From Nocardia amikacinitolerans NBRC 108937 (GTDB lineage: Bacteria > Actinomycetota > Actinomycetes > Mycobacteriales > Mycobacteriaceae), in assembly GCF_001612615.1 (NCBI RefSeq), contig NZ_BDAU01000030.1:124001-188000 (forward strand): a stretch of DNA of 64,000 nucleotides, read 5' to 3'. Shown piece by piece: positions 51,679 through 60,861 of the stretch (position 1 is the first letter of the stretch; each line of letters opens with the position of its first letter). The position numbers and the translations under genes were made by a program. The notes below the pieces were generated by a model that made no database searches, was not told where the DNA came from, and saw only the letters and a list, made by a program, of their open reading frames with translations.

Positions 51679-52898
51679 TCACGACCTCGCTCGGATGCTT
51701 CTGCCTCGCGCAGGAAGTGGAAGCTTGGCGGCGGGTGCATGAGGAAATCGCGGTGCGAGATGTTCCAGGCGTAGGCGCCCGCCAGGTCGAAGGCGATACG
51801 GTCGCCCGTGCGTAGCCCGCTGACCGGCACGCTCTCGGCGAGAACGTCTTTCGGTGTGCACAGCTGACCGGTGACGGTGACCCGCTCCGTGGTCGTCGCG
51901 GCGCGCGGCCAGGGATGCGGCCAGTGCTCGGTCGGCACGATCGAGCACGGTTGGTCGTGTCCTTTGGCGGCGGGCGTGCGCAGGTGATGCGTGCCGCCGC
52001 GCACGATGGCGAATTCGGCGTGATGGCTCGGCTTCACGTCCAGCACTTCGGTGACGTACCAGCCGCTGTAGGCCGTCAGCGCCCTGCCTGGCTCGATGCG
52101 CAGCCGAAGCCCCGGCCGCGCGTCGGTGATCCGGCGCAGACCCGCACCGTAGGCGGCCCAGTCGAAGCGGCGGTCGGGCGCGGTGTAGTCGACGTTCATG
52201 CCGCCGCCGACATTGACTTCGGTGAGGTCCGCACCGTGTCGTGCACCGAGACCGATCGACCAGTCGACGATCGATTCCGCCACCGCGACCAGTTCGGCCG
52301 CCTCGAGCCCACTGGCCAGATGAGCGTGCACACCGTGCCAGCGCAGCCCGGGAAATCGCCCACGGGCGAGAGCGGCCGCCGCGAGCTCGGCCTGCCCAGG
52401 ATCGAGGCCGAACGGTGTCGGGCGGCCGCCCATGGCCAGCGCACTGCCGCTCAGCGCGCGGTCGGCCAGCGGCAGGTTCACCCGCAGCAGGACGCCGATC
52501 GGCTCGCCCGGTGTGGAAAGCGCTGCGAGACGGCGCAATTCGCCGATGCTCTCCACGTGCACGCGGTGCACACGGTGTACCCGCGCGGCGGCGAGTTCGT
52601 CGGGGCTCTTGCCCGGTCCGCCGAACGCCAAGGGCCGATTCGGCACCGCAGCGGCCACGTGGGCGAGCTCGCCACCCGAGGACACCTCGTAGCCGTCGAC
52701 GACGTCGGCGAGCGCACGCAAGATCTCCGGCTCCGGATTCGCCTTGGCCGCGTAGTACAGCTCCACGCTGTCCGGCAGCGCCGCCCGGATCGCCGCGGCA
52801 TGCGTGCGCAGGGCGTCCAGATCGTAGACATAGGCGGGAAGTTCGGCGGCGTCGAGGGTTTCGACGCGTTCCCGGACCGGTGCGGAAAGACCACTCAT
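51675..52898 (-). CDS. PLP-dependent decarboxylase, SbnH/LysA type
   Basis: A 407-residue fold-type III decarboxylase. YYAAKANPEP carries the PLP lysine Lys52, and the barrel continues with HLASGLEA, NVGGGMNVDY and EPGRALTAYSGWYVTEV. In staphyloferrin B synthesis SbnH decarboxylates a citryl-diaminopropionate intermediate to the ethylenediamine form; a diaminopimelate, lysine or ornithine decarboxylase is the alternative. It sits between the NIS synthetase fusion and the SbnG-like gene with ATGA overlaps on both sides. An open frame continues upstream to 55676, but only as an off-frame reading of the fusion gene. Confidence 0.85.
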   Translation of the reverse strand: MSGLSAPVRERVETLDAAELPAYVYDLDALRTHAAAIRAALPDSVELYYAAKANPEPEILRALADVVDGYEVSSGGELAHVAAAVPNRPLAFGGPGKSPDELAAARVHRVHRVHVESIGELRRLAALSTPGEPIGVLLRVNLPLADRALSGSALAMGGRPTPFGLDPGQAELAAAALARGRFPGLRWHGVHAHLASGLEAAELVAVAESIVDWSIGLGARHGADLTEVNVGGGMNVDYTAPDRRFDWAAYGAGLRRITDARPGLRLRIEPGRALTAYSGWYVTEVLDVKPSHHAEFAIVRGGTHHLRTPAAKGHDQPCSIVPTEHWPHPWPRAATTTERVTVTGQLCTPKDVLAESVPVSGLRTGDRIAFDLAGAYAWNISHRDFLMHPPPSFHFLREAEASERGRE

Positions 52899-55894
52899 GC
52901 CTGCGCCTCGCTGACGCTCGGCTCCGGCATGCGGGAAGCAATCCGGCTGCTCGACGCGACCTCGGCGGCGCGGGTCACGCCGAGCAAGGGGAAGGGCGAG
53001 GGAAGCCGGACGTAGTCGGCGTCCCGATCCGGTTTGCGTTCCCATCGGGTGAGCAGATTGGCCTTGGCGGGCAACGGAACGCCCGCGAGCAGAGCGGCGA
53101 GGCGCGGCGGGCAGCCATGTTCCTCGGCGTACGCGGTCAACTCCTCGTGGACCGCTTCCCACAACTCCGCCTCCCGATCGGGATGCGAATCGGCGAGCGC
53201 GGCAAGCATTTCGGCCACGTGGTTCACGATCAGGCAGTACACGACCCGGTCCCAGCCGCGCTCGTCGTCGTAGGTCATCCGGGCCGCCACCTCGGGCAGC
53301 AGACCGGATAGCGCCGCGGCGTGCGATTCCGGCAGCAGCTTGGTGCCTTCCAGATCGCGCAGCAGCACCCGCGTCGGCATACCCGACTCGTCGACGACTA
53401 TCAGCACGTTCTGCAAGTGCGGTTCGAACACGACGCCGTGGTCGAAATAGGCGGCCAGCACCGGAGGTATCAGTAGCCGGAGATAGGCGCGCCACCACCG
53501 CATCGCCGCGCTGGAGTCGGCGTCGGCGAGCAGTCGGGAGATCTGTGCCTGGCTGCTCGGGTACTCGTCGGCGACAGCCGCGGCCAGCAGCGCGGTGGTG
53601 CCGGGAGCCAGCCGCGTCGCCAGCCCTTCGCGGACGATCACGCCGAAGCCCTCCAGTAGCGTGCGGTCGGCGGTGCCGTCGGGTCCTGGCAGCGCCAGGC
53701 TGCGGTAGGCGGGCTCGCGGAGCACGGCGCAGCCGGGAAAGCGGGATTCCAGTTCCGCGAGGATCGGCGCGAGGATTCGGGTGAGCGCCACCGCGCCGGA
53801 CAGCTCGTAGGCGGCGTTCTTGCGCAGGCAGTTGGTGATGCGCACGTTCAGGCTGAACTTGAGGAACGTCTCGCCGTCGTAGAGGGTGCGCACCGACGCG
53901 GTGGCCGCGAACCGGCGATCGCCGACGCCGAGGTCGAGGATGTCGTCCCGGTCCATGGCGTGCCGCAGGGCGGGAAGGTCGCGCAGCATGCGGAATTGCC
54001 AGGGATGCGCGGGCAGCAGGCGGTAGCCCGCCGGCACGGTCGGGTGCAGTCGATCCAGGGCGTCCGTCGCCGCGGCGGCCGCGGACTCCTCCGCCACGAG
54101 ATGCGCACGGACGCCCAGCATCCGCAGGCCGAACTCGGCGCCGTGCTCCGGCGCGTACCGCGCCCACGAGTCGTCGGAAGCGCTGCGCGCCTTGGGTGCC
54201 GGATGGAAGCGGTGACCGAATACCAGCGCGCGCTCGGAATCCAGGTAGTCCAGCGCGGCCGTGCCGATCGGCGGCCTGCTCGCCTGCGTCGTCGTGATCG
54301 TCCGGTGGCTCGCCGCGACTTGGTCCACGAACTCCTCGTTGCGTACGCCGGTGCGCAGGGTGAGTTCGTCCCGGGTGTGCTCGGCGAGGCGACGCCAGCC
54401 GACCGGCTGCCATTCGCCCGCGCGCAGTTCGTCGACCGGCCCGGCGAAACGGTGCGCGCCGAACAGCGAAGTCCGGCGGAGCCGGACGCGCAGCAGCACG
54501 CCCCGACGGGGCAGCCGCAGCAACAGGTGGTCGCCCGCGACGGTGGCTTGCTGTTCGGGTCCGGACACTTCGCGCAGCAGGCAGTTGAGCAACGTGTGCG
54601 CGGTCGCCGTATCGGCGTGGGGCAGGCCCGCTTCCGCTGAACCGGCGGGCACCCGTGTCGACGTCAGCTCGATGGTGTTGGTGGACAAGGACATAGGACG
54701 ACTCCGGCGGGTGAGGGGAATTCGGCGGACCGAGACGGACAGAACGACGAGCAGGGCGGTGACACCGCCGACGAGTGCCGGTGCGGCGGGCCCGAATCCG
54801 GCATTGGCCGCGGTCGCGGCGAGCCCGGCGGCGACCGCGCCCGCTTTGGCGAAGAATTCCAGCGAACCGAACAGACCGCCCGGCGCCCTGCCGCAGGCAC
54901 AGTCGGCGGCGAGGATGTTGCGGCCGACCAGGCCGAGGGTGAGCCCGATACCGAGCAGCAGCCGCGCGGCGACGAGCTCGATCAGCGAATCCGCCACGGC
55001 GTGCGCGGCCAGTCCCACTGCGAGACAACCGAAACCGAGCACGATCGGCTGTCCGGCCGCGCGGCACCTCCGTTGCACGGGCAGCGAGATCACCAAGTAG
55101 ACGAGGTGGGGCAGGGCGAACAAGCCACCGGCGGCCAGCGGCGAGAGGTCGGGTAGCCGATCGCCGACGAACGCGATGAAGTAGGGAAACGAGATCACGG
55201 TCGTGAAGACGAAGACGAACTCCACCGCGAACAACCGGCGCGGCGACGCGTGATCCGAAGCTCCTGGCGGCCGCGCACCGGTCGCGGGCGCCGGTCCCCG
55301 TGCGGAATCGGGCTCGGGCAGCCACACCAGGATCAGTGCCGCGGCCAGCGGCAGCACCGCGAGCACCAGGTACTGGCGGTGCGGGGTGAGCCACGGCGAC
55401 AACAGTCCGACGGCGATCGGCGCGCAGACCAAGGCCGCCCTCGCACTGCCCTGCAAGACGGTGAGCGCCCGCGCCAACGCCGAACCGTGCAGTGCCGCAC
55501 CGAGATAGCCGTTCGACGCGGCGAACGTCCCGCCCAGCACGCCTTGTAACACCAGAGCCGCGGTGAACATCGGGATCGAGTCGGCCGTTCCCGCGACGAC
55601 GAAGGCGATCGCGAGACCGAGTTGCGCGCGAAGCAGCAGCCTTTTGCGGCCGAACCGGTCGGCCAGCCGACCCCACAGCGGAGCACCGAGACCGCCGAAG
55701 ACGGTCGGCACCACATAGAGGACGCCCGCCAAGCGGGCGGTGGGATCGCCGAGCTCCGGGAGGATCTGGGTCAGGTACGGCGGCAGGCCGAGCGCGGCGA
55801 ACGAGGCGACGAAATAGGAGCCCGCGACGGCGTAGACACGCCGGTCAGTCTCGGCAGCAACGGGTTTCGCGGATCGCTCCAGCGTCGTACTCAC
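52895..55894 (-). CDS. MFS exporter - NIS siderophore synthetase fusion
   Basis: One uninterrupted 999-codon frame encodes two full proteins. Residues about 20-395 are a 12-helix MFS transporter (PLWGRLADRFGRKRLLLRAQ is the signature loop). Residues 401-999 are a complete IucA/IucC NIS synthetase: GHRFHPAPKARS, LPAHPWQFRML, LKFSLNVRITNCLRKNA, FEPHLQNVLIVVD and RDLEGTKLL. The product would both assemble and export the siderophore. The GTG start at 55894 overlaps the upstream stop. An internal ATG at 54694 (MSLSTNTIEL), with GGAG ahead, begins exactly at the domain boundary, so free synthetase may also be made. No stop separates the halves. Confidence 0.85.
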   Translation of the reverse strand: MSTTLERSAKPVAAETDRRVYAVAGSYFVASFAALGLPPYLTQILPELGDPTARLAGVLYVVPTVFGGLGAPLWGRLADRFGRKRLLLRAQLGLAIAFVVAGTADSIPMFTAALVLQGVLGGTFAASNGYLGAALHGSALARALTVLQGSARAALVCAPIAVGLLSPWLTPHRQYLVLAVLPLAAALILVWLPEPDSARGPAPATGARPPGASDHASPRRLFAVEFVFVFTTVISFPYFIAFVGDRLPDLSPLAAGGLFALPHLVYLVISLPVQRRCRAAGQPIVLGFGCLAVGLAAHAVADSLIELVAARLLLGIGLTLGLVGRNILAADCACGRAPGGLFGSLEFFAKAGAVAAGLAATAANAGFGPAAPALVGGVTALLVVLSVSVRRIPLTRRSRPMSLSTNTIELTSTRVPAGSAEAGLPHADTATAHTLLNCLLREVSGPEQQATVAGDHLLLRLPRRGVLLRVRLRRTSLFGAHRFAGPVDELRAGEWQPVGWRRLAEHTRDELTLRTGVRNEEFVDQVAASHRTITTTQASRPPIGTAALDYLDSERALVFGHRFHPAPKARSASDDSWARYAPEHGAEFGLRMLGVRAHLVAEESAAAAATDALDRLHPTVPAGYRLLPAHPWQFRMLRDLPALRHAMDRDDILDLGVGDRRFAATASVRTLYDGETFLKFSLNVRITNCLRKNAAYELSGAVALTRILAPILAELESRFPGCAVLREPAYRSLALPGPDGTADRTLLEGFGVIVREGLATRLAPGTTALLAAAVADEYPSSQAQISRLLADADSSAAMRWWRAYLRLLIPPVLAAYFDHGVVFEPHLQNVLIVVDESGMPTRVLLRDLEGTKLLPESHAAALSGLLPEVAARMTYDDERGWDRVVYCLIVNHVAEMLAALADSHPDREAELWEAVHEELTAYAEEHGCPPRLAALLAGVPLPAKANLLTRWERKPDRDADYVRLPSPFPLLGVTRAAEVASSSRIASRMPEPSVSEAQA

Positions 55895-57675
55895 CGCGCT
55901 CCCCCGCTGACGCGCAGGTAATTCGGCCCGCGGACATAGTGTTTGTTGATGTCGGTCGCTCCGCTGCGTTCCTTGTCGAACAGCGTTCCGGCGCTGACCA
56001 TCGCCTTCACCGGCAGGTTCTCGGCGTCCAGCACGTGCGCGCGCAAACAGGCGGCAGGCTCGGGAGGCAGCCGATCGATCGCCTGGGCGAGCCGGTCCCG
56101 CACCAACCCCACCAGCGCCGATCGCACGCCGTAACCGAGCGCGGCGAGTTCGAACGCGTACGCGGCCGCGCACAGGTGCACCGTGATGGTGGTGAACAGG
56201 TCGGTCAGCGGTCGGTCGTCGGCGACGTTGACGCGCGGATCGGCGAAGACGGCGGGCTCGGCCCCGAGCCGGTCGCGCAGCCGAGCGGTGTGGATGCGTG
56301 GTGTGTCGTTGTCCTTGAACAGCAACCGCAGCCGAGCGCGACCGGAGGCCGCGCCGTCGAGTACCAGCGAGACGTTCTGCTGGTGCGACTCCAGAGCGAT
56401 GCCGTACTCGAACAACGTTGCCTGCCAGTCGAACAGCAGCGTGATCCAGGCGTCGAAAAGCGCCGTCGGATCGCCGTCGTAGAACGCGTCGGCGAGGTGG
56501 TCGAGCACCCGGCGGCCGTCGTGCGCCCTGGCCGTGACCGCGGCCATCGGTACCACCACCGAATCGCGCACCTCCGCGGGCATGCCCCGGCGCAGGACGG
56601 CGAGCAGTTCGTGCCCGGCGTGGGCGTAGGTGCTCTCGTCGGCGAGCAGAATCGTGTCGCGGAAACGGGATTCGCGCGCGAGCACGGTGCTCAGGATGCG
56701 GTGGGTCAGCGCACCGTCGGCCAAGGTTCGGGGCTTGACGGTGCGCACATTCCGCCGTCCGAGCGTGGCGGTGGCCACCGGGAGCTTGAGGTGCTCACCG
56801 AAATCCTCGGTGAGCGCCACCGTCCGCATCGACAGCGTCGGCGAGACTTCCAGATACGCCGAATCCACCAGTGCGCAATCGTTTTCGATGCCGATATCGC
56901 GCAGCGCCCGATGCAGCGGAGCGCCGACGGTGAGCGGATGCACCGGCAGCATCAGATGGTCGTGCGCGGAGTGCGGCAACCCCAGCTGGTGTGGCGTCGG
57001 CCAGTACGCGGGAAAATCGACGCCGCCGCCGACGGTTACCGCCGAACGCGGGACGGCCAGCCAGCGCAGCGCGAATCGCGGATGGAACTCCGGCGCGTAC
57101 GCGCGAAGCTGAGCCTGGCTCAGCTCGGCGCGAGCACGCGAGGTCGGATAGACCGGGTGATCGTGCCGGGCGGCGAGCGTGTCGAACGCCAGTGCCGCGG
57201 CGCCCGTCCACCGTTCCAGCCGATCGCCGTGGTGGGCGATGAGCAACGCGGCGCTCCGACCGCGGGTGGCGTCGTGCAGTCGCGTCGCGGCGAGCGCCTG
57301 CGCGCATTCCTCGGCGAACGCGCTGAAGCCCGGCCGGTCCAGCGGATCGGCGAACGCGGCAAGCGCCGTGAGGATCTCCGCGGTGGTGCGCAGTTCGCGA
57401 CCGTCGGATTCGCGCAGCAGCAACGGCAGTCGCGGGGCGTCGTCGCACAGGAAGCCGTCCGCTGTCACCGGAAGCAGCAGCGCCTCGTGGTCCACGGCGT
57501 TCGTCAGACGCAACCAGCGACCGTCGGCGCGGCGGACGGTGACGCTCCCGCTGCGCAGGCCGAGCACGTCTTCGCGCAGCATTGTCTCGAGAATTCTTGT
57601 GACCAAGGCGCTTTCGCGTCGGTCCGGTCCCTCGACGCGGTGGGTTGCCTGCGGCACGGTGGATGTCGAGGTCAC
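55891..57675 (-). CDS. NRPS-independent siderophore (NIS) synthetase, IucA/IucC family
   Basis: The 594-residue enzyme adenylates a carboxylate and couples it to an amine or alcohol. Family segments in order are HDHPVYPTSRARAE, AHDHLMLPVHPLTVG, VSPTLSMRTVALTE, HLKLPVATATLG, ESHQQNVSLVLD and FKDNDTPRIHT. The C-terminal FhuF-like tail (LPVKAMVSAGTLFDKERSG) is typical. It is one of two NIS synthetases in this operon, probably acting in sequence on the two ends of citrate. The GTG start has GGGAGGTG upstream and overlaps the stop of the ATP-grasp gene. Confidence 0.93.
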   Translation of the reverse strand: MTSTSTVPQATHRVEGPDRRESALVTRILETMLREDVLGLRSGSVTVRRADGRWLRLTNAVDHEALLLPVTADGFLCDDAPRLPLLLRESDGRELRTTAEILTALAAFADPLDRPGFSAFAEECAQALAATRLHDATRGRSAALLIAHHGDRLERWTGAAALAFDTLAARHDHPVYPTSRARAELSQAQLRAYAPEFHPRFALRWLAVPRSAVTVGGGVDFPAYWPTPHQLGLPHSAHDHLMLPVHPLTVGAPLHRALRDIGIENDCALVDSAYLEVSPTLSMRTVALTEDFGEHLKLPVATATLGRRNVRTVKPRTLADGALTHRILSTVLARESRFRDTILLADESTYAHAGHELLAVLRRGMPAEVRDSVVVPMAAVTARAHDGRRVLDHLADAFYDGDPTALFDAWITLLFDWQATLFEYGIALESHQQNVSLVLDGAASGRARLRLLFKDNDTPRIHTARLRDRLGAEPAVFADPRVNVADDRPLTDLFTTITVHLCAAAYAFELAALGYGVRSALVGLVRDRLAQAIDRLPPEPAACLRAHVLDAENLPVKAMVSAGTLFDKERSGATDINKHYVRGPNYLRVSGGAR

Positions 57676-58862
57676 GGGAGCACCTCCCAGTGCTGCGTCG
57701 CCAGGAACGACTCCGCGGCGCGGTCGACGGCAGCGCTATCGGTGCCCGCGGCGCGCAGCACGCCGACGTAGTCGCGGTTGGTGTGCCGCAAGTCGTGCCG
57801 CGTGCCGATCGCACGCAGCGGCCGGTAGGCGAGGCGGACGCCGTCGACCACGGCATCGAGGGATTCCGGTGCCGCCGTGAGGGTTCCGGAACCCGGAGCG
57901 CAGATGTGATCGATGCGGGCGGCGCCGTCGGTGCGTGCGCCGAGATCGTCGGGCAGCGGGTCCCCGAGGTGGGTTCGGAGGATGTGCTCGAACAACGGAA
58001 TGCCGAGCAGCTGGGCGAGCAGCAGATCGCACTGATCGCCGATCGCGCGATAGTTCACCTCGATCAGGCGGGCACGGCCCCGGTCCACGACGAATTCCGT
58101 GTGGCACGAACCGAACCCGACACCCAACGCGTCGAGCTGGGACAGCACCTGCGCGAGGACCGGTTCCGGATGGGCGTGGACGAAGGTGTGCCGGAGTTCG
58201 ATGAAGTGCGGCGGCGGTGACAATGTGGTGCGGAATCCGCCGAGCACATGCCTGCGCGTCCCGTCACCCAGGGTTTCCAGCGTGTGCAGTTCGCCGGGCA
58301 GGTACTCCTCCACGATGAGCGTGGCCTCGGGTCGCCGCAGCCTGATCTCCGCGCACCGCGCCAGCAGCTCCGCGCATCCGCCGACCAGCACGACATCCTC
58401 GCTGGCCACGCCCTCGGCGGGTTTGACGACGCACGGGAACGGAAGCTCCATCTCGGCCAGTGGCGCGAGCTCGTCGCCGGGGCGCAGTTCCCGTGACCAG
58501 ACGGTGTCGAGCCCGGCCGCCGCCAAGAAGCGGCGCATCTCGACCTTGTTCTTCACCCGCAACGTGGCGCGCCAATCCTTGCCTGGCAGACCGAAATACG
58601 TGGCGGCGAGGGCGGTCTGGGTCTGGAGGTGATCGCTGTTGGAGAAGACGGCGTCGGGCGCGCGCCCGCCGGAGATGGCCGTGACGATGGCTGGCAGACT
58701 GCGGACATCGCAGTCGAGCGCCCGGATGTCCGGATGCCTGCGCCGGTGCGCCTCGGGTTGGTCGGTGAGAACGGTGACGTCGAGGCCGAGCGCGGCGGCC
58801 GCGGGAAGGAATCCTTCCGATACCGAGTCGGTCGGGTTGTGTGCGAGCAGATACAACTGCAC
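57672..58862 (-). CDS. ATP-grasp ligase in the siderophore operon
   Basis: A 396-residue ATP-grasp enzyme. PFPCVVKPAEGVASEDVVLVG is the nucleotide-binding strand-loop and ATLIVEEYLPGELHTLE the hinge segment. ARLIEVNYRAIGDQCDLLL supplies the Mg-binding Glu/Asn pair. These enzymes join a carboxylate to an amine through an acyl-phosphate, so this one likely adds an amino-acid or diamine unit before or after the NIS synthetases. SbnE/C/F-type pathways do not need one, so it is the main biochemical novelty of the locus. It starts at GTG 58862 and is separated from the transport genes by a hairpin. Confidence 0.85.
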   Translation of the reverse strand: MQLYLLAHNPTDSVSEGFLPAAAALGLDVTVLTDQPEAHRRRHPDIRALDCDVRSLPAIVTAISGGRAPDAVFSNSDHLQTQTALAATYFGLPGKDWRATLRVKNKVEMRRFLAAAGLDTVWSRELRPGDELAPLAEMELPFPCVVKPAEGVASEDVVLVGGCAELLARCAEIRLRRPEATLIVEEYLPGELHTLETLGDGTRRHVLGGFRTTLSPPPHFIELRHTFVHAHPEPVLAQVLSQLDALGVGFGSCHTEFVVDRGRARLIEVNYRAIGDQCDLLLAQLLGIPLFEHILRTHLGDPLPDDLGARTDGAARIDHICAPGSGTLTAAPESLDAVVDGVRLAYRPLRAIGTRHDLRHTNRDYVGVLRAAGTDSAAVDRAAESFLATQHWEVLP

Positions 58863-58900
58863 GGGTGAGCCCTTTCCTGCCGAAGGGTGAACACAGGGAG

Positions 58901-58944
58901 GCGGTGGCGGGGAGTGGCGCCCAATCGCCGCTCCCCGCGACCGC
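58901..58944 (-). terminator. Large hairpin between fecB-type gene and the biosynthetic genes
   Basis: Arms 58901-58919 and 58926-58944 (GCGGTGGCGGGGAGTGGCG against CGCCGCTCCCCGCGACCGC) pair along 19 positions with one mismatch and one wobble, loop of six. It starts three bases after the binding-protein stop. It could end part of the transcript or protect the upstream mRNA. Confidence 0.6.
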
Positions 58945-58946
58945 GA

Positions 58947-59966
58947 TCACTTGCCGGGCAGCCCCACTCCGGTCGCCGTTGCGACATCGGCGAGCATTCG
59001 ATCGGCTGCCTGCACGCCGATCCCCGACATCCAGGTCTCGTCAGGAACCTCGAACACCTTGCCGCTCTTGACCGCCGCGAGGTCCTGCCAGACCCGGCCC
59101 GCCGTGACGGCGTTCTTCTCGGTCTTGCCGGGATCGTCGATCGTCGCGACGAAGATCAGCTGCGCGTCGGCCTGGTCGATCTGCTCAGGGCTGACCTCTT
59201 TCATGATCTTCTTCGGATCCGTGGAGACCTGCGAGGCCGGACGCGGCAGCCCGATGTCGGCGAGCACGACGCCGCTGAAGGAGTTGCTCTGATACAGCCG
59301 CGTCGGACCCGCGAGGAAGCGAACGACCGAAACACTCGGCAGGACACCGTTGTTCGCGGACGCGATCGCGACGCCGAGCGCGCGGGCGCGGTCCTCGTAC
59401 GCGCGCAGCGCCTGGGCGGCCTGTTGTTCGAGGCCCAGCGCCTTGCCGTGCACGGCGAGATTCGCCTTCCACGGGCCGCCGGTCGTCTCGGTGAACACCG
59501 TCGGGGCGATGCCGCTGAGCTTGTCGTAGATCTTCTCGTGGCGGACCTTCGAGGAGAGGATCAGATCGGGGCGCAGCGAGGCGATGCGCTCCAGGTTCGG
59601 CTCCAGCAGTGGGCCGACGTCGGTGACGCCGTCCACCTTGCTCGCCAGGTACTCCGGGAACCCGCCCCTGGTCTTCGTGTGCGGCACCACAGCTCCGACG
59701 GGCCGGATGCCGAGCAGGGTGACCGAGTCGAGCTCCGCGGTGTCGAGCACGACGATCCGCGCCGGCACCCGCGGAATCGTGACCTGCCCCATCGCGGTGT
59801 CAAGCGTGCGCGGGAAGGCCGCCGGGTCGGCGCCGGTGACCTGTGCGGATTCTGTTGCGCCGGAATCGTTTCCACACGCGACGAGCGCGGTGGCCGCCAA
59901 TCCCGCCGTGACGGCGGCGATGGCGATCCGGCCGAATCCGCGCAGGCGGAATCGTCCTGTGGACAT
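58947..59966 (-). CDS. Iron-siderophore-binding lipoprotein (FecB/FepB family)
   Basis: The 339-residue protein has a signal peptide ending in the lipobox LVAC, so it is anchored outside the membrane. The body shows the two-lobed PBP2 pattern of Fe-siderophore binders: RIVVLDTAELDSVTLLGIRPVGAV, then the LRPDLILSSKVRHEKIYDKL switch region. It would capture the ferric siderophore for the permeases encoded upstream. GAGGATC precedes the ATG. It is the last transport gene before the biosynthetic genes. Confidence 0.92.
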   Translation of the reverse strand: MSTGRFRLRGFGRIAIAAVTAGLAATALVACGNDSGATESAQVTGADPAAFPRTLDTAMGQVTIPRVPARIVVLDTAELDSVTLLGIRPVGAVVPHTKTRGGFPEYLASKVDGVTDVGPLLEPNLERIASLRPDLILSSKVRHEKIYDKLSGIAPTVFTETTGGPWKANLAVHGKALGLEQQAAQALRAYEDRARALGVAIASANNGVLPSVSVVRFLAGPTRLYQSNSFSGVVLADIGLPRPASQVSTDPKKIMKEVSPEQIDQADAQLIFVATIDDPGKTEKNAVTAGRVWQDLAAVKSGKVFEVPDETWMSGIGVQAADRMLADVATATGVGLPGK

Positions 59967-59995
59967 GAGAGATCCTCGACTTTCCTAGATGAAGC

Positions 59996-60020
59996 GACAC
60001 CACCCCGGACGGGTGCTGTC
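59996..60020 (-). terminator. Hairpin between ABC ATPase and binding-protein genes
   Basis: GACACCACCC (59996-60005) and GGGTGCTGTC (60011-60020) pair with one mismatch around a 5-base loop. It is weaker than the hairpin at 58901 and probably marks a processing or pause site. Confidence 0.35.
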
Positions 60021-60036
60021 GTGCGTCCGCCGGCCC

Positions 60037-60861
60037 TCAGGCTCGAACGGCGACGTGCTCCCCCCGGCCGGTATGTCGGCCGCCGCGGGCCATGGGAACG
60101 ACCAGGGGCGTGCCGGTTTCGGGGTCGGGTACGACGCGGCAGTCGACGCCGAAGACGGTGCGCACCAGGTCGGCGTCGAGCACGTCCTCGGGTGCGCCAG
60201 CGGCGGCAAGTCGCCCGTCGTGCAGCACGACGAGGTGGTCGGCATAGCGCGCGGCCTGGCCGAGATCGTGCAGCACCATCACCACGGTGCGGCCCTCGTG
60301 CGCGTGCAGATCGGCGACCAGGTCGAGGACGTCGAGCTGATGGCGCAGGTCGAGAAAGGTCGTCGGCTCGTCGAGCAGCAGCAGGCCGGTGTCCTGGGCG
60401 AGGGCCAGTGCGATCCAGACGCGCTGGCGCTGGCCGCCGGAGAGGTGATCGACCTGGCGGTCGCGCAGCTCGTCGGTTCCGGTGCGGCGCAAGGCGTTCT
60501 CCACCGCCGCTTGGTCGTGCGCCGACCACGGCCGCAGCAGCCGCTGGTGTGGATAGCGGCCGAGCCGCACGAGCGCCTCGACGGTGATGGCCTCCGGCGT
60601 GATCGGTTGTTGCGGAAGCAAACCCAGCTTCGCGGCCAGCGCGCGGGCGGACATCCGATGCACATCGGCGCCGTCGAGGGTGACGATCCCGCCGGACGGC
60701 CGCAGCAGGCGGGTCAGTCCGCGCAGCAGCGTCGACTTGCCGCAGGCGTTGGGTCCGACGATCGCCGTGACAGCCTCGCCAGGCAACGTCAGGTTCATGC
60801 CGTCGATCACGACCCGGTCGCCGTAGTGCAGGCGAAGGTCCCGCGCCTCGAGCTCGTTCAC
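60037..60861 (-). CDS. Iron-siderophore ABC transporter ATPase (FepC/FecE type)
   Basis: A 274-residue ABC ATPase with GPNACGKST (Walker A), LSGGQRQRVWIALALAQ (signature) and LLLLDEPT (Walker B). It drives import of the ferric siderophore through the two FecCD-type permeases. The GTG start at 60861 overlaps the stop of the second permease (GTGA). The frame remains open to 61332, but only as an off-frame reading of the permease. Confidence 0.93.
   Translation of the reverse strand: MNELEARDLRLHYGDRVVIDGMNLTLPGEAVTAIVGPNACGKSTLLRGLTRLLRPSGGIVTLDGADVHRMSARALAAKLGLLPQQPITPEAITVEALVRLGRYPHQRLLRPWSAHDQAAVENALRRTGTDELRDRQVDHLSGGQRQRVWIALALAQDTGLLLLDEPTTFLDLRHQLDVLDLVADLHAHEGRTVVMVLHDLGQAARYADHLVVLHDGRLAAAGAPEDVLDADLVRTVFGVDCRVVPDPETGTPLVVPMARGGRHTGRGEHVAVRA

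Noticed and set aside
52899..55676. Upstream extension of the PLP decarboxylase frame
   Set aside because: It is an off-frame reading of the MFS-NIS fusion gene, with no domain and poor composition.
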